DNA from: Clostridia bacterium
GTDB lineage: Bacteria > Bacillota_A > Clostridia > Oscillospirales > CAG-272
DNA: 11,742 nucleotides
Assembly: GCA_017500625.1 (NCBI GenBank)
Contig: JAFVYX010000261.1
Coordinates: 1 to 11,742 of the forward strand
Direction of reading: 5' to 3'
Of the stretch, positions 1 through 5,830 are shown one piece after another (positions within the stretch are counted from its first letter, which is position 1; the number at the start of each line of letters is the position of its first letter). The notes under the pieces are model-generated. The model was not told where the DNA came from, searched no databases, and saw only the letters and a program-made list of their open reading frames with translations. The translations under genes and the position numbers were made by a program.

Positions 1-54
1 AGCACATCCTTGGTAAGGATGAGGTCACCAGTTCGAATCTGGTTAGCAGCTCCA
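1..54 (+). tRNA. tRNA-Thr (anticodon GGU), 3' part only
   Basis: The window opens inside a tRNA gene. Visible are the end of the D arm, an anticodon stem CATCC (5-9) pairing with GGATG (17-21), and a seven-base loop TTGGTAA with anticodon GGT at 12-14. A T stem ACCAG/CTGGT (27-31, 39-43) encloses the loop TTCGAAT, and the 3' acceptor strand TAGCAGC is at 44-50. Discriminator T51 is followed by an encoded CCA (52-54). Anticodon GGU decodes ACC/ACU threonine codons. The 5' acceptor strand, D arm and promoter lie upstream of the window, so the start is not real. Confidence 0.95.
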
Positions 55-60
55 AAAAAA

Positions 61-83
61 CACTGCGAAAGCAGTGCTTTTTT
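61..83 (+). terminator. Rho-independent terminator of the tRNA-Thr gene
   Basis: CACTGC (61-66), a GAAA tetraloop and GCAGTG (71-76) form a perfect 6-bp hairpin, followed by C and six T (77-83). The A run before the stem can extend pairing into the T tract. It begins seven bases after the tRNA CCA end, so it most likely ends the tRNA transcript. Confidence 0.85.
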
Positions 84-107
84 GTTGTATTCACGCCGCG
101 CGAAAGG

Positions 108-135
108 AAAAAGCGCTGCTCCTGCAGCGCTTTTT
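108..135. terminator. Bidirectional terminator between the tRNA and the small membrane-protein gene
   Basis: AAAAAGCGCTGC (108-119), loop TCCT and GCAGCGCTTTTT (124-135) form a 12-bp symmetric stem with A/T runs on both sides, so it works in both directions. On the minus strand it starts one base after the TAA stop (137-139) of the small membrane-protein gene and is its terminator. On the plus strand it is a second barrier behind the tRNA terminator. Confidence 0.85.
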
Positions 136-136
136 C

Positions 137-454
137 TTATTCCGCGTCCTTGGCGGCGGCGATGGCATCGAGGCGCTTGTTGCGGATATACAGCACAAGG
201 TCGGCGCCCACCATGATGAAGTTGATGATGTAAAAGACGAGCACGTACCACTTCGAGGCAAAGGCGGCCATATAGCTCTCGTTCAAGAACTTGGAGGCAA
301 TGCCCGCGATGTAACCGAAGAAGATGCAAAGGAGAAAGATAAGACTCTTGCCCTTGGCGGTTCTCGCGCGGTAGGATTTCATCACGTTGAAGGGCCAGGA
401 AACGCCGAAGGAGACCACCATGATGATTTCCAAAAGCTCGTGAAGTTCGATCAT
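137..454 (-). CDS. Small PQ-loop/SemiSWEET-like membrane protein
   Basis: This 105-residue protein has three predicted membrane helices, at about residues 6-22, 37-54 and 69-90, and a charged C-terminal tail. That is the size and three-helix layout of a single PQ-loop/SemiSWEET unit. The stretch SWPFNVMKSY (19-28) at the end of helix 1, followed by RTAKGKSL (31-38), resembles the proline-containing turn and basic loop typical of PQ-loop proteins, although the PQ pair itself is replaced. SemiSWEETs act as dimers in small-sugar transport; whether this one transports anything cannot be read from sequence. The start is well fixed: GAGGTG (460-465, minus) lies six bases before the ATG, and a strong promoter lies upstream at 486-514. 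It diverges from the transporter-acyltransferase fusion gene and stands alone as a transcription unit between that promoter and the hairpin at 108-135. The family assignment is moderate, and the gene would often be annotated only as hypothetical. Confidence 0.8.
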   Translation of the reverse strand: MIELHELLEIIMVVSFGVSWPFNVMKSYRARTAKGKSLIFLLCIFFGYIAGIASKFLNESYMAAFASKWYVLVFYIINFIMVGADLVLYIRNKRLDAIAAAKDAE

Positions 455-485
455 TTTTTCACCTCAAATGTTTAAATTCTCACCC

Positions 486-514
486 ATTATAGCACAGTCG
501 CCGTGCATTTGCAA
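486..514 (-). promoter_or_regulatory. Sigma-A type promoter for the small membrane-protein gene
   Basis: Read on the minus strand: TTGCAA (514-509), a 17-base spacer, then TATAAT (491-486) preceded by TGC, an extended -10. The -10 lies about 30 bases before the start codon. Its -35 overlaps the left arm of the inverted repeat at 513-537. Confidence 0.8.
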
Positions 515-537
515 GCCCCTTTCCCAACGTGGGGCTT
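513..537. repeat. Inverted repeat centred between two divergent promoters
   Basis: AAGCCCC (513-519) and GGGGCTT (531-537) are perfect inverted copies around an 11-base centre. On the plus strand the repeat is followed by GTTTTTTTTCC (538-548), so it could also act as a Rho-independent terminator for plus-strand transcripts entering from the left. Its arms overlap the -35 elements of both flanking promoters, which also fits an operator for a dimeric regulator. The two readings are not exclusive; neither is proven. Confidence 0.6.
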
Positions 538-564
538 GTTTTTTTTCCGTCTCTGTGCTATACT
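536..564 (+). promoter_or_regulatory. Promoter for the EamA-acyltransferase fusion gene
   Basis: TTGTTT (536-541), a 17-base spacer and TATACT (559-564) preceded by TGC form a promoter with a weak -35 and an extended -10. The -10 is 32 bases before the start codon. The ten bases CTGTGCTATA (553-562) recur exactly, inverted, at the mirror position (488-497) in the opposing promoter. Confidence 0.7.
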
Positions 565-596
565 TTAGAAGAATTCCCTCATCTCGGAGGTCCCGC

Positions 597-2210
597 ATGA
601 AAGAAAAAGCCACACCGCGCGCGCTGCCGCTCCTGGCGCTCGCCCTTTCGGTGCTTGTTTTTGGTACGATCGGCCTTGTCCGCCGCGAGATCCCTCTCGG
701 CTCGGGCACGGTCGCGCTCCTCCGCGGCGGTATCGGTACGCTGACACTGGCCCTCGGCCTCGTTTTCCGCCGCAACCGCGCCCCCCTTTCGCTCATTCGT
801 CGCCGTCTTCTGCCGCTGGCACTCTCGGGCGCGGCGATCGGCATCAACTGGATCCTGCTCTTTGAGGCCTTCAACCGCACCACGGTGGCCGCCGCCACGC
901 TTGCCTATTACATGGCGCCCGTCTTTGCCATTCTCGCCTCGGCGATCCTCTTTCACGAGCGCATCTCTCCCCGTCGCGCCGTGTGCCTTGTCGCTTCGCT
1001 TGTCGGCATTGTTCTGGTGTCGGGCGTCGGTGAGGGAGGCGCGAACGCCGTCGGCGTCCTCTTCGGCCTCGGGGCCGCCCTCTTTTACGCCTCGGTCATT
1101 GTGGCAAACCGCCGCCTCTCGGACGTCCCCGCCTACGCGCGCACCCTCGTTCAGCTCCTCTTTGCTACCCTCGTCATTCTCCCGTACGCTCTTCTCTTTG
1201 AGGACGTGGGCGCCGCTTTCGGGCTTTCCTTCGCCCCGCTCTCGCTGCTCATCACCGCGGGCGTCGTCCATACGGGTGTTGCGTACGTTCTTTACTTCTT
1301 TGCCGTCGGCAAGCTCTCGACCGTCACGGTCGGCCTTTTCGGTTACCTCGATCCGATCGTCGCCGTGCTCCTCTCGGCGCTTGTGCTCCGTGAGCCGATG
1401 TCGACGCTTGGCATCGTCGGTGCCGCCATTGTGATCCTTGCGGCGGTCGTCGGTGAGCTTCCCGGCCGCCATCGGGACGAGACCGAGGCGCGTCCTTATC
1501 CCTTCCGCCCCTTCCGCCGCCAGTGGATCTTTCCGATCTTCAAGCCGATCTTCTACCTGTTCTTCCGTCGACCGCAGGTGGTCAATCTGTCGGGCGAGTT
1601 CCTTCTACCGTCTCGCGCCATTCTCGTTGCCAACCATTTCGCCAAGCGCGGCCCGATGGCGTATGAGCTGTACCTGCCCACCTATTACCGCCCGTGGGGG
1701 GCCTACCAGATGCTCGGCAGCTACAAGATGCGCTTCCACTATCTCCGTGACGTCTTTTACATGCAAAAGCGCGGCTTCGGCGTGGTCCGCGCCACGATCC
1801 TTGCCACCTTTGAGGCCGTCTTTTCCATGATGATCTATCGCGGCATGCGCGTTTTGCCCTCGTATCCCGATGCGCGCTTTGCGAAGACCGTCCACCAGAG
1901 CATTGCCACGCTGGAGGCGGGTATGTCGGTGCTGGTGTTCCCCGAGGATTCGTCGGAGGGATATCACGACGTCCTGCGCTCCTTCCACCCCGGCTTTGTC
2001 GCTCTTGCCGAGCATTATCTCCGCAAAAACGGCGAGGACCTGCCCGTGTATCCCATTTACTATAACGAAGGGGAGCGCCGCCTCATCATCGGCCCACCCT
2101 CCTTTGTCGGTAAGCTCCTCGCCGAGGGCAAGAGCCGCGAGGAGATCGCCCAGCACCTGTGCGAGAGCGTAAACGCCCTGTACACCAAAAAGGAAAAAGA
2201 GGTAGAGTGA
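597..2210 (+). CDS. EamA/DMT-family transporter fused to a PlsC-like acyltransferase domain
   Basis: The product is 537 residues in two parts. Residues about 11-142 and 151-285 are the two EamA repeats of a ten-helix drug/metabolite transporter, each ending in the usual signature (YYMAPVFAILASA with HERIS; GYLDPIVAVLLSA with REPMS). A basic linker (about 288-309) and a hydrophobic segment (310-323) lead into a glycerolipid acyltransferase (LPLAT/PlsC-like) domain to the C-terminus. There NHFAKRGP (346-353) matches the catalytic NHX4D block, but the aspartate position holds Gly352. FPEDSSEGY (448-456) matches the FPEG substrate motif, and VYPIYY a later conserved strand. The frame also stays open upstream to 468, but the ATG at 597 is chosen because CGGAGG (585-590) lies six bases before it and the promoter ends at 564. 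EamA proteins move small metabolites or lipid-linked substrates across the membrane, and PlsC-type enzymes acylate lysophospholipids. Coupling of the two here is inference. A separate transporter gene and enzyme gene joined by an assembly error is possible but unlikely, as reading is continuous across the linker. Confidence 0.88.
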   Translation: MKEKATPRALPLLALALSVLVFGTIGLVRREIPLGSGTVALLRGGIGTLTLALGLVFRRNRAPLSLIRRRLLPLALSGAAIGINWILLFEAFNRTTVAAATLAYYMAPVFAILASAILFHERISPRRAVCLVASLVGIVLVSGVGEGGANAVGVLFGLGAALFYASVIVANRRLSDVPAYARTLVQLLFATLVILPYALLFEDVGAAFGLSFAPLSLLITAGVVHTGVAYVLYFFAVGKLSTVTVGLFGYLDPIVAVLLSALVLREPMSTLGIVGAAIVILAAVVGELPGRHRDETEARPYPFRPFRRQWIFPIFKPIFYLFFRRPQVVNLSGEFLLPSRAILVANHFAKRGPMAYELYLPTYYRPWGAYQMLGSYKMRFHYLRDVFYMQKRGFGVVRATILATFEAVFSMMIYRGMRVLPSYPDARFAKTVHQSIATLEAGMSVLVFPEDSSEGYHDVLRSFHPGFVALAEHYLRKNGEDLPVYPIYYNEGERRLIIGPPSFVGKLLAEGKSREEIAQHLCESVNALYTKKEKEVE

Positions 2211-2222
2211 TCTACCTCTTTT
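2195..2222. terminator. Bidirectional terminator shared by the fusion gene and dpaB
   Basis: AAAAGAGGTAGA (2195-2206), loop GTGA and TCTACCTCTTTT (2211-2222) form a 12-bp perfect stem, followed by CTTTTT on the plus strand and a T run from the A tract on the minus strand. The left arm is coding sequence of the fusion gene, and its TGA stop (2208-2210) is in the loop. On the minus strand the stem starts four bases after the dpaB stop (2227-2229). Confidence 0.9.
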
Positions 2223-2226
2223 CTTT

Positions 2227-2790
2227 TTATAGGAACAGGGGGCGGCGCTGCCGTCCGACGAGGGCATCGTCCAGTGCCTCGGAGATCTGAGTGAAGTCGG
2301 CCACCAGCGAGTGGGGCTTTTTCTCGGGATCGTCCTGCCGCATCGGCACAAAGTAGACGTTCTTGCGCGAGAGCAGGGTGGCAATGTTGCAAAGTCCCGC
2401 CGAGAGCGAGTCGTTGGAGGCGAGAGCGATGAGCGTCGGTCGGTCGGAGCGCAGGTGCGCCTTGGCGGCCATCGTCACGGTGGTATCGGTGATGGCGCGC
2501 GCCATTTTGGCCAGGGTGTTGCCCGTGCAGGGCGCAATGATGAGGGCCTCGGCATTCAGGACGGGCCCCAGCGGCTCGGCGTCCACAATGGTACGGACGA
2601 TGCTCCGTCCGCACAGCCCCTCCACGGTGCGGCAGAATTCCTCGGCCCGCCAGAAGCGGGTGTCGGTCTCGGCCACCGCCTCACTGACGATCGGAAGAAT
2701 GTCGTCGTAGCCGTCGGCGCGCAGGCGGCGCAAAGCGGCCAAGGAGTGCGAGAGGGTGCAAAAGGAGCCGCAAAAAGCGTATGCGATCAT
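2227..2790 (-). CDS. dpaB: Dipicolinate synthase subunit B
   Basis: This 187-residue protein is the flavoprotein-like subunit (SpoVFB) of dipicolinate synthase, which works with DpaA in the mother cell to make dipicolinic acid from a lysine-pathway intermediate. Dipicolinate is then imported into the forespore and chelates calcium for spore dormancy and heat resistance. Recognisable family blocks are GSFCT (8-12) in the N-terminal nucleotide-binding loop, the long APCTGNTLAKMA stretch with ITDT, MAAKAHLR, a following ASND, and YFVPMRQDDPEKKPHSLVAD near the end. The length is normal for the family. It lies seven bases downstream of dpaA and is almost surely cotranscribed; its Shine-Dalgarno overlaps the dpaA stop codon, which favours coupled translation. 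The Bacillus locus places aspartate-pathway genes after this pair; here the next feature is a terminator and a convergent unrelated gene. Confidence 0.95.
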   Translation of the reverse strand: MIAYAFCGSFCTLSHSLAALRRLRADGYDDILPIVSEAVAETDTRFWRAEEFCRTVEGLCGRSIVRTIVDAEPLGPVLNAEALIIAPCTGNTLAKMARAITDTTVTMAAKAHLRSDRPTLIALASNDSLSAGLCNIATLLSRKNVYFVPMRQDDPEKKPHSLVADFTQISEALDDALVGRQRRPLFL

Positions 2791-2795
2791 AAAAA

Positions 2796-2801
2796 CCTCA
2801 A
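2796..2801 (-). promoter_or_regulatory. dpaB ribosome binding site overlapping the dpaA stop codon
   Basis: On the minus strand TTGAGG (2801-2796) includes the TGA stop of dpaA (2800-2798) and sits five bases before the dpaB ATG. A ribosome finishing dpaA therefore stands on the dpaB initiation site, a layout expected for two subunits made in fixed ratio. Confidence 0.7.
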
Positions 2802-3613
2802 AGCGATGAAAGAATGTCGGCCGCCGCCTCAGCGATCGCCCGTCCCGCTCCGCGCGGTGCGTAGCGCCCGGGGAGCGCGGGTGCCGTCACGACCTCCACC
2901 CCCGCCAAGCGGCAGGCATCAAGGTCCAGGACGTCCTTCGCGGCGGATAGCTCAAGAAGGATAGCTCCGCGGCGCATACGCGAAACAAGCCCCGCCGTGA
3001 GCAGACGGACGGGCACCGTGTTAATGACGACGTCATAGTGGAAAAGCTCGGCGGGGAGCGCGCCAAGCGGCAGGGGAGCGCTCCCGTCGGGAAAGCGCGC
3101 GGCGGCGTTCCGTGCGGCGGCGGCGGTGGGGACGTGCCAGCCCACAAGGCGCTCGTGGACCGCCCGTGCCAGGCGCCCCGAGCCGAGAACGAGGCAGGGC
3201 GTCTCAAAGAGGGGCGAGGAAAGCCGCGCCGCAAGCAGGGCGATCACTCCCTCGGCGGTGATGGCGGCGTTTTTCTCGAGAAAGGCCCCGTCCGCCGCGT
3301 AATCGTAAAGGCGGTGCCCGCCCGCCGCGGCACAAAGCCGCTCGTCGGCGCGCCCGCAAAGCACAGGAACGCCCTCGGGGATCATCGAAAACAGAGCCGA
3401 AAGCGGCACAGGCAGGGGGGAGGAGGGCGCTGTCAGCGTCTCTCCGTCACGGCTGGCGGGATAGGGGAGCAGGACCGCCTCGGCCACCGCCAGCGCCTCG
3501 GGCGAGAGAGGACAGCTCCCTGTGGCCGTGTGGGTCACCTCATGCCCCCGTTCCTTAAGGGCGGCAACGGCGTGGGGCATGCGGGCATCGCCCCCGATAG
3601 CACAGATCTTCAT
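2798..3613 (-). CDS. dpaA: Dipicolinate synthase subunit A
   Basis: This 271-residue protein is the dehydrogenase-like subunit (SpoVFA) of dipicolinate synthase. The N-terminal domain has the family's opening IGGDAR (6-11), a proline-rich loop around 49-70 and a NAAITAEG block (115-122). The C-terminal domain is a Rossmann fold with LVLGSGRLAR (141-150) as its nucleotide loop, then INTVP (197-201), ELSAAK (221-226) and PALPGRYAPRGAG (245-257), all typical of the family. It is slightly shorter than the roughly 300-residue Bacillus protein, with no obvious loss of a motif. AAGGAGGTG (3626-3618, minus) four bases before the ATG is a near-perfect Shine-Dalgarno and fixes the start. It is the first gene of the dpaA-dpaB pair; the preceding gene ends in a terminator (3681-3713), so the pair has its own promoter. 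Its presence implies the organism sporulates. Confidence 0.95.
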   Translation of the reverse strand: MKICAIGGDARMPHAVAALKERGHEVTHTATGSCPLSPEALAVAEAVLLPYPASRDGETLTAPSSPLPVPLSALFSMIPEGVPVLCGRADERLCAAAGGHRLYDYAADGAFLEKNAAITAEGVIALLAARLSSPLFETPCLVLGSGRLARAVHERLVGWHVPTAAAARNAAARFPDGSAPLPLGALPAELFHYDVVINTVPVRLLTAGLVSRMRRGAILLELSAAKDVLDLDACRLAGVEVVTAPALPGRYAPRGAGRAIAEAAADILSSL

Positions 3614-3644
3614 AGGACACCTCCTTGTGGGTTACTATCATATA

Positions 3645-3668
3645 TATGCGGGCAAGGCGCGGTTTGTT
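3645..3668 (-). promoter_or_regulatory. Possible mother-cell (sigma-K-like) promoter for dpaA-dpaB
   Basis: On the minus strand AACA (3668-3665), a 16-base spacer and CATA (3648-3645) followed by TATATG match the core of the sigma-K pattern (AC near -35, CATA at -10), though the downstream TA of the -10 is not in the usual place. No good sigma-A promoter is seen in the same gap. The Bacillus spoVF operon is known to use sigma-K. Short match, so low confidence. Confidence 0.35.
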
Positions 3669-3680
3669 CCCAAACGAGAA

Positions 3681-3713
3681 AAAAGACGGAGAAGTGTGCG
3701 TTCTCCGTCTTTT
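3681..3713 (-). terminator. Terminator of the DnaD-like/helicase-loader operon
   Basis: AAAAGACGGAGAA (3681-3693) and TTCTCCGTCTTTT (3701-3713) form a 13-bp perfect stem around a seven-base loop. On the minus strand it is followed by further T residues (3680-3679) and lies about 30 bases after the stop of the loader gene. It separates that operon from dpaA. Confidence 0.88.
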
Positions 3714-3745
3714 ATGTATCGTATTCTTTACAAAATTCAGGCCCT

Positions 3746-4711
3746 TTACAGCTTCTGCATGCGAATGTCGTTGCCCGAGAAGAGCAGGATCTCGTATTCG
3801 CCGAGCAGACGGCTGGTGATGCGGTCGGAATAGCGCTCGCGCAGCTCCTCGCCCGAAACGTTCGTATTGATGACGGTGCGGCGCCCGTGATTTAAGCGCG
3901 TGTTGAGCAGGTGGTAGAGCGTCGAGACCACAAAGGCGGTGGTCTGCTCGGTGCCGAGGTCGTCGAGGATCAGAAGCTCACAGGAGAGGTAGCGCTCGCC
4001 GCGCGAGGTCGTCTCACCGTAGCCGCTCTTGAAGCGGTCGTACTCAAAGTCGGCGATGACGTTCTGCATCGTCTCGTAGACCACGTCGTAGCCGCGCTCG
4101 ATGACCGTGCGTGCAATGGCGGTCGAAAGGTGCGTTTTGCCAAGCCCCGTCGGCCCCATCAGAAGGAGGTTGCCCGAGTCGGGACCAAAGCCCTCGGCGT
4201 ATTCCTTGGCACGGGAAAGGGCGTAGGCGGCGCGCTCGCGGTCGGCAGGATCACGCTCGTAATATTTTAAGGAAAAGTTCTCAAAGCTCTGTCGCCCGAT
4301 CAGCGCCCCAAGGCCCGAGGAGCGCACCCCCTCGGTCACCAGCGCTACGCGCATGCACTCACACATCGCGGCATCGACAAAGCCCGTGTCACGGCAGGCC
4401 TTGCAGGTGTAGGCAGGGTCGGTATAATCGGCAGGAAGCCCCAAAGAGGCGAGAAGCTCGGCCCGCGCGGCGCGCAGGGCCTCGTGGTCGGCACGCACAC
4501 GCGCAATGCGGGCGGCAAGATCGGCGCCTCCGCGCGTGGCCTCGCCAAACAGCTGCATTCCCGTCGAGGCGAGGGCGCGGTCGATCTCGGCCACCTCGGG
4601 CGAGCGGCGATGCACCTCGGCCATGCGCGCGTCGGCCGTGGCGATCGCCGCCACGCGGCGCTCCTCCAGCATCGCGCGGACGCGGCGGTAGTTTTCAATA
4701 TTGTATCCCAT
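3746..4711 (-). CDS. DnaC/DnaI-type replicative helicase loader ATPase
   Basis: This 321-residue AAA+ protein is of the DnaC/DnaI/IstB class that loads the replicative DnaB-type helicase during replication initiation or restart. The ATPase core has Walker A GPTGLGKT (186-193), Walker B LLILDDLG (246-253), a sensor-1 TNVS (283-286) and an arginine-finger region DRITSRLLG (296-304). The N-terminal half is helical and probably contacts helicase. Between the two parts is a cysteine cluster, C103, C106, C117 and C119, resembling the zinc-binding N-terminal module known in DnaI. AAAGGA (4724-4719) upstream of the ATG supports the start. It lies 20 bases after the DnaD-domain gene on the same strand, a common pairing in Clostridia, which argues for chromosomal replication over an insertion-sequence IstB helper: no transposase is nearby. 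Whether to call it dnaC or dnaI depends on naming convention. Confidence 0.9.
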   Translation of the reverse strand: MGYNIENYRRVRAMLEERRVAAIATADARMAEVHRRSPEVAEIDRALASTGMQLFGEATRGGADLAARIARVRADHEALRAARAELLASLGLPADYTDPAYTCKACRDTGFVDAAMCECMRVALVTEGVRSSGLGALIGRQSFENFSLKYYERDPADRERAAYALSRAKEYAEGFGPDSGNLLLMGPTGLGKTHLSTAIARTVIERGYDVVYETMQNVIADFEYDRFKSGYGETTSRGERYLSCELLILDDLGTEQTTAFVVSTLYHLLNTRLNHGRRTVINTNVSGEELRERYSDRITSRLLGEYEILLFSGNDIRMQKL

Positions 4712-4731
4712 GGTCGTTTCCTTTCACGGTC

Positions 4732-5721
4732 TTATTTCTTATCGTTACGGTAGCTACGCTCGATGGCCTTCTGAAAGAAGTCGCCTACCTCAAAGCTCGA
4801 GGGCCCCGACGGCTTTTTCTTCGTCTCCCTTGCGGGGGGGCGCCTTTTGCTTTCCTTTTCCCTCGCAAGGAGCGCCTCGGCCTCGCCGACCGTGCGGACG
4901 CCCGCCTCGTGCCAATGCGTAAGGATCTTGTCGGCATAGGCCACCGAGGCACGCCCCACGGCGTTCACCGTAATGTCGTACGCCGCGCCGATCACGTCCT
5001 CGCCGTAGCCATAGGTCTCGGTCCAAAGGAGAAAGGCCTGCTCCTCACGCGCGGTGAGCTTACGGGCACCGATGCCGAACATACGGCGCAGCCCCCCCTC
5101 GACCGAGCGCAAAAGCTCGCGCTCTCTTATGTATTCCTCAAGCGCCTCGGTGGTGTCGATGCCGTGCTCACAGAGATGCACCGCCACACGCTCGGCGTAG
5201 CGCAGGGACTTTTTCTCTCCGTCGATGCCGTCGCAGTAGGCAAGGAGCGTGAGAACGTACGCGCCGTCAAGGCCCAGCTCCTCGACCATTCCCACAAGAA
5301 TGGAGAGCTCGGTGCGATTGAAAAGCCGTCCGCATTGCTGCTCGGCGGCCTCAATGAGCTCGGCAAGACCGCGCTCGCGAATGACGGCGGCCATCTCCTC
5401 TCCCCCCATCGCGCGCAGATCCTTGTCGCGCAGGGGGGGCTTCTTCTTCTCGTCCTCAGCCGGGGCGACCTCGCCGTCCGCGACCGCGGCCGAAAGCGCC
5501 AGAACGCCCGCTCCGCGCCAGAACGCCAGGGCGGCCTCGACCTCGGGCGCCGCCAGAGACAAAAGCTCCGAAAGGCGGGAGGCATCGGCCGAGCCAAGCT
5601 CGCAAAGCGAAAGCAACACCAAAAGGTCGGTGCGGCTCGCTTCGCAGAGCGCCTCGTTGCCGATAAGGCGCGGCAGGGGGCGGGGGGTGCCGCCCTTCAC
5701 GGTATAGATCTTCTTCTCCAT
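4732..5721 (-). CDS. DnaD-domain replication initiation protein
   Basis: This 329-residue protein has a winged-helix-like N-terminal region (about 25-80), a charged linker (about 84-100), and two related helical units. The first is at about 130-203 and the second at about 205-285. The second contains YADKILTHW (262-270), the YxxxILxxW signature of the DnaD/DnaB C-terminal domain; the first has a looser counterpart around YAERVAVHL (175-183). A basic, disordered-looking stretch (286-305) and a short helix close the protein. DnaD-family proteins bind DNA and recruit the helicase and its loader to origins or restart sites. The downstream neighbour, 20 bases away, is the loader ATPase, so the pair is probably one functional unit. 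The start ATG has AGGA about ten bases upstream; a small stem ATAGG/CCTAT (5720-5724, 5732-5736) could pair this site with the start region. Confidence 0.88.
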   Translation of the reverse strand: MEKKIYTVKGGTPRPLPRLIGNEALCEASRTDLLVLLSLCELGSADASRLSELLSLAAPEVEAALAFWRGAGVLALSAAVADGEVAPAEDEKKKPPLRDKDLRAMGGEEMAAVIRERGLAELIEAAEQQCGRLFNRTELSILVGMVEELGLDGAYVLTLLAYCDGIDGEKKSLRYAERVAVHLCEHGIDTTEALEEYIRERELLRSVEGGLRRMFGIGARKLTAREEQAFLLWTETYGYGEDVIGAAYDITVNAVGRASVAYADKILTHWHEAGVRTVGEAEALLAREKESKRRPPARETKKKPSGPSSFEVGDFFQKAIERSYRNDKK

Positions 5722-5751
5722 AGGGTGCGATCCTATCCTTTTTTTCTTGGG

Positions 5752-5783
5752 TTTTTCACAGTTTCCACCGAGTTTTCCACCGA
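5752..5783. promoter_or_regulatory. Cluster of DnaA-box-like sites upstream of the DnaD-like gene
   Basis: In the 109-base gap between tsaD and the DnaD-like gene, TTTTTCACA (5752-5760) fits the relaxed DnaA box TTWTNCACA. TTTTCCACC (5773-5781) misses it by one base and GTTTCCACC (5761-5769) by two. The last two are part of near-identical direct repeats ending CCACCGA. All are on the same strand. I see no clear -10/-35 pair and no terminator in this gap, so readthrough from tsaD may also feed the operon. Confidence 0.35.
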
Positions 5784-5830
5784 AATCCAGGGGAAAAAGG
5801 GGGAGTTTTCTCGGGAATTGGCGGAAAACG

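Noticed and set aside
468..596. N-terminal extension of the fusion protein from an ATG at 468
   Set aside because: This ATG lies upstream of the promoter at 536-564, and the extension is not transporter-like. The ATG at 597 has a good Shine-Dalgarno and gives a normal EamA start.
5752..5830. A chromosomal replication origin
   Set aside because: Only three short, partly matching sites are present, with no AT-rich unwinding tract and no dnaA, dnaN or other usual origin neighbours.
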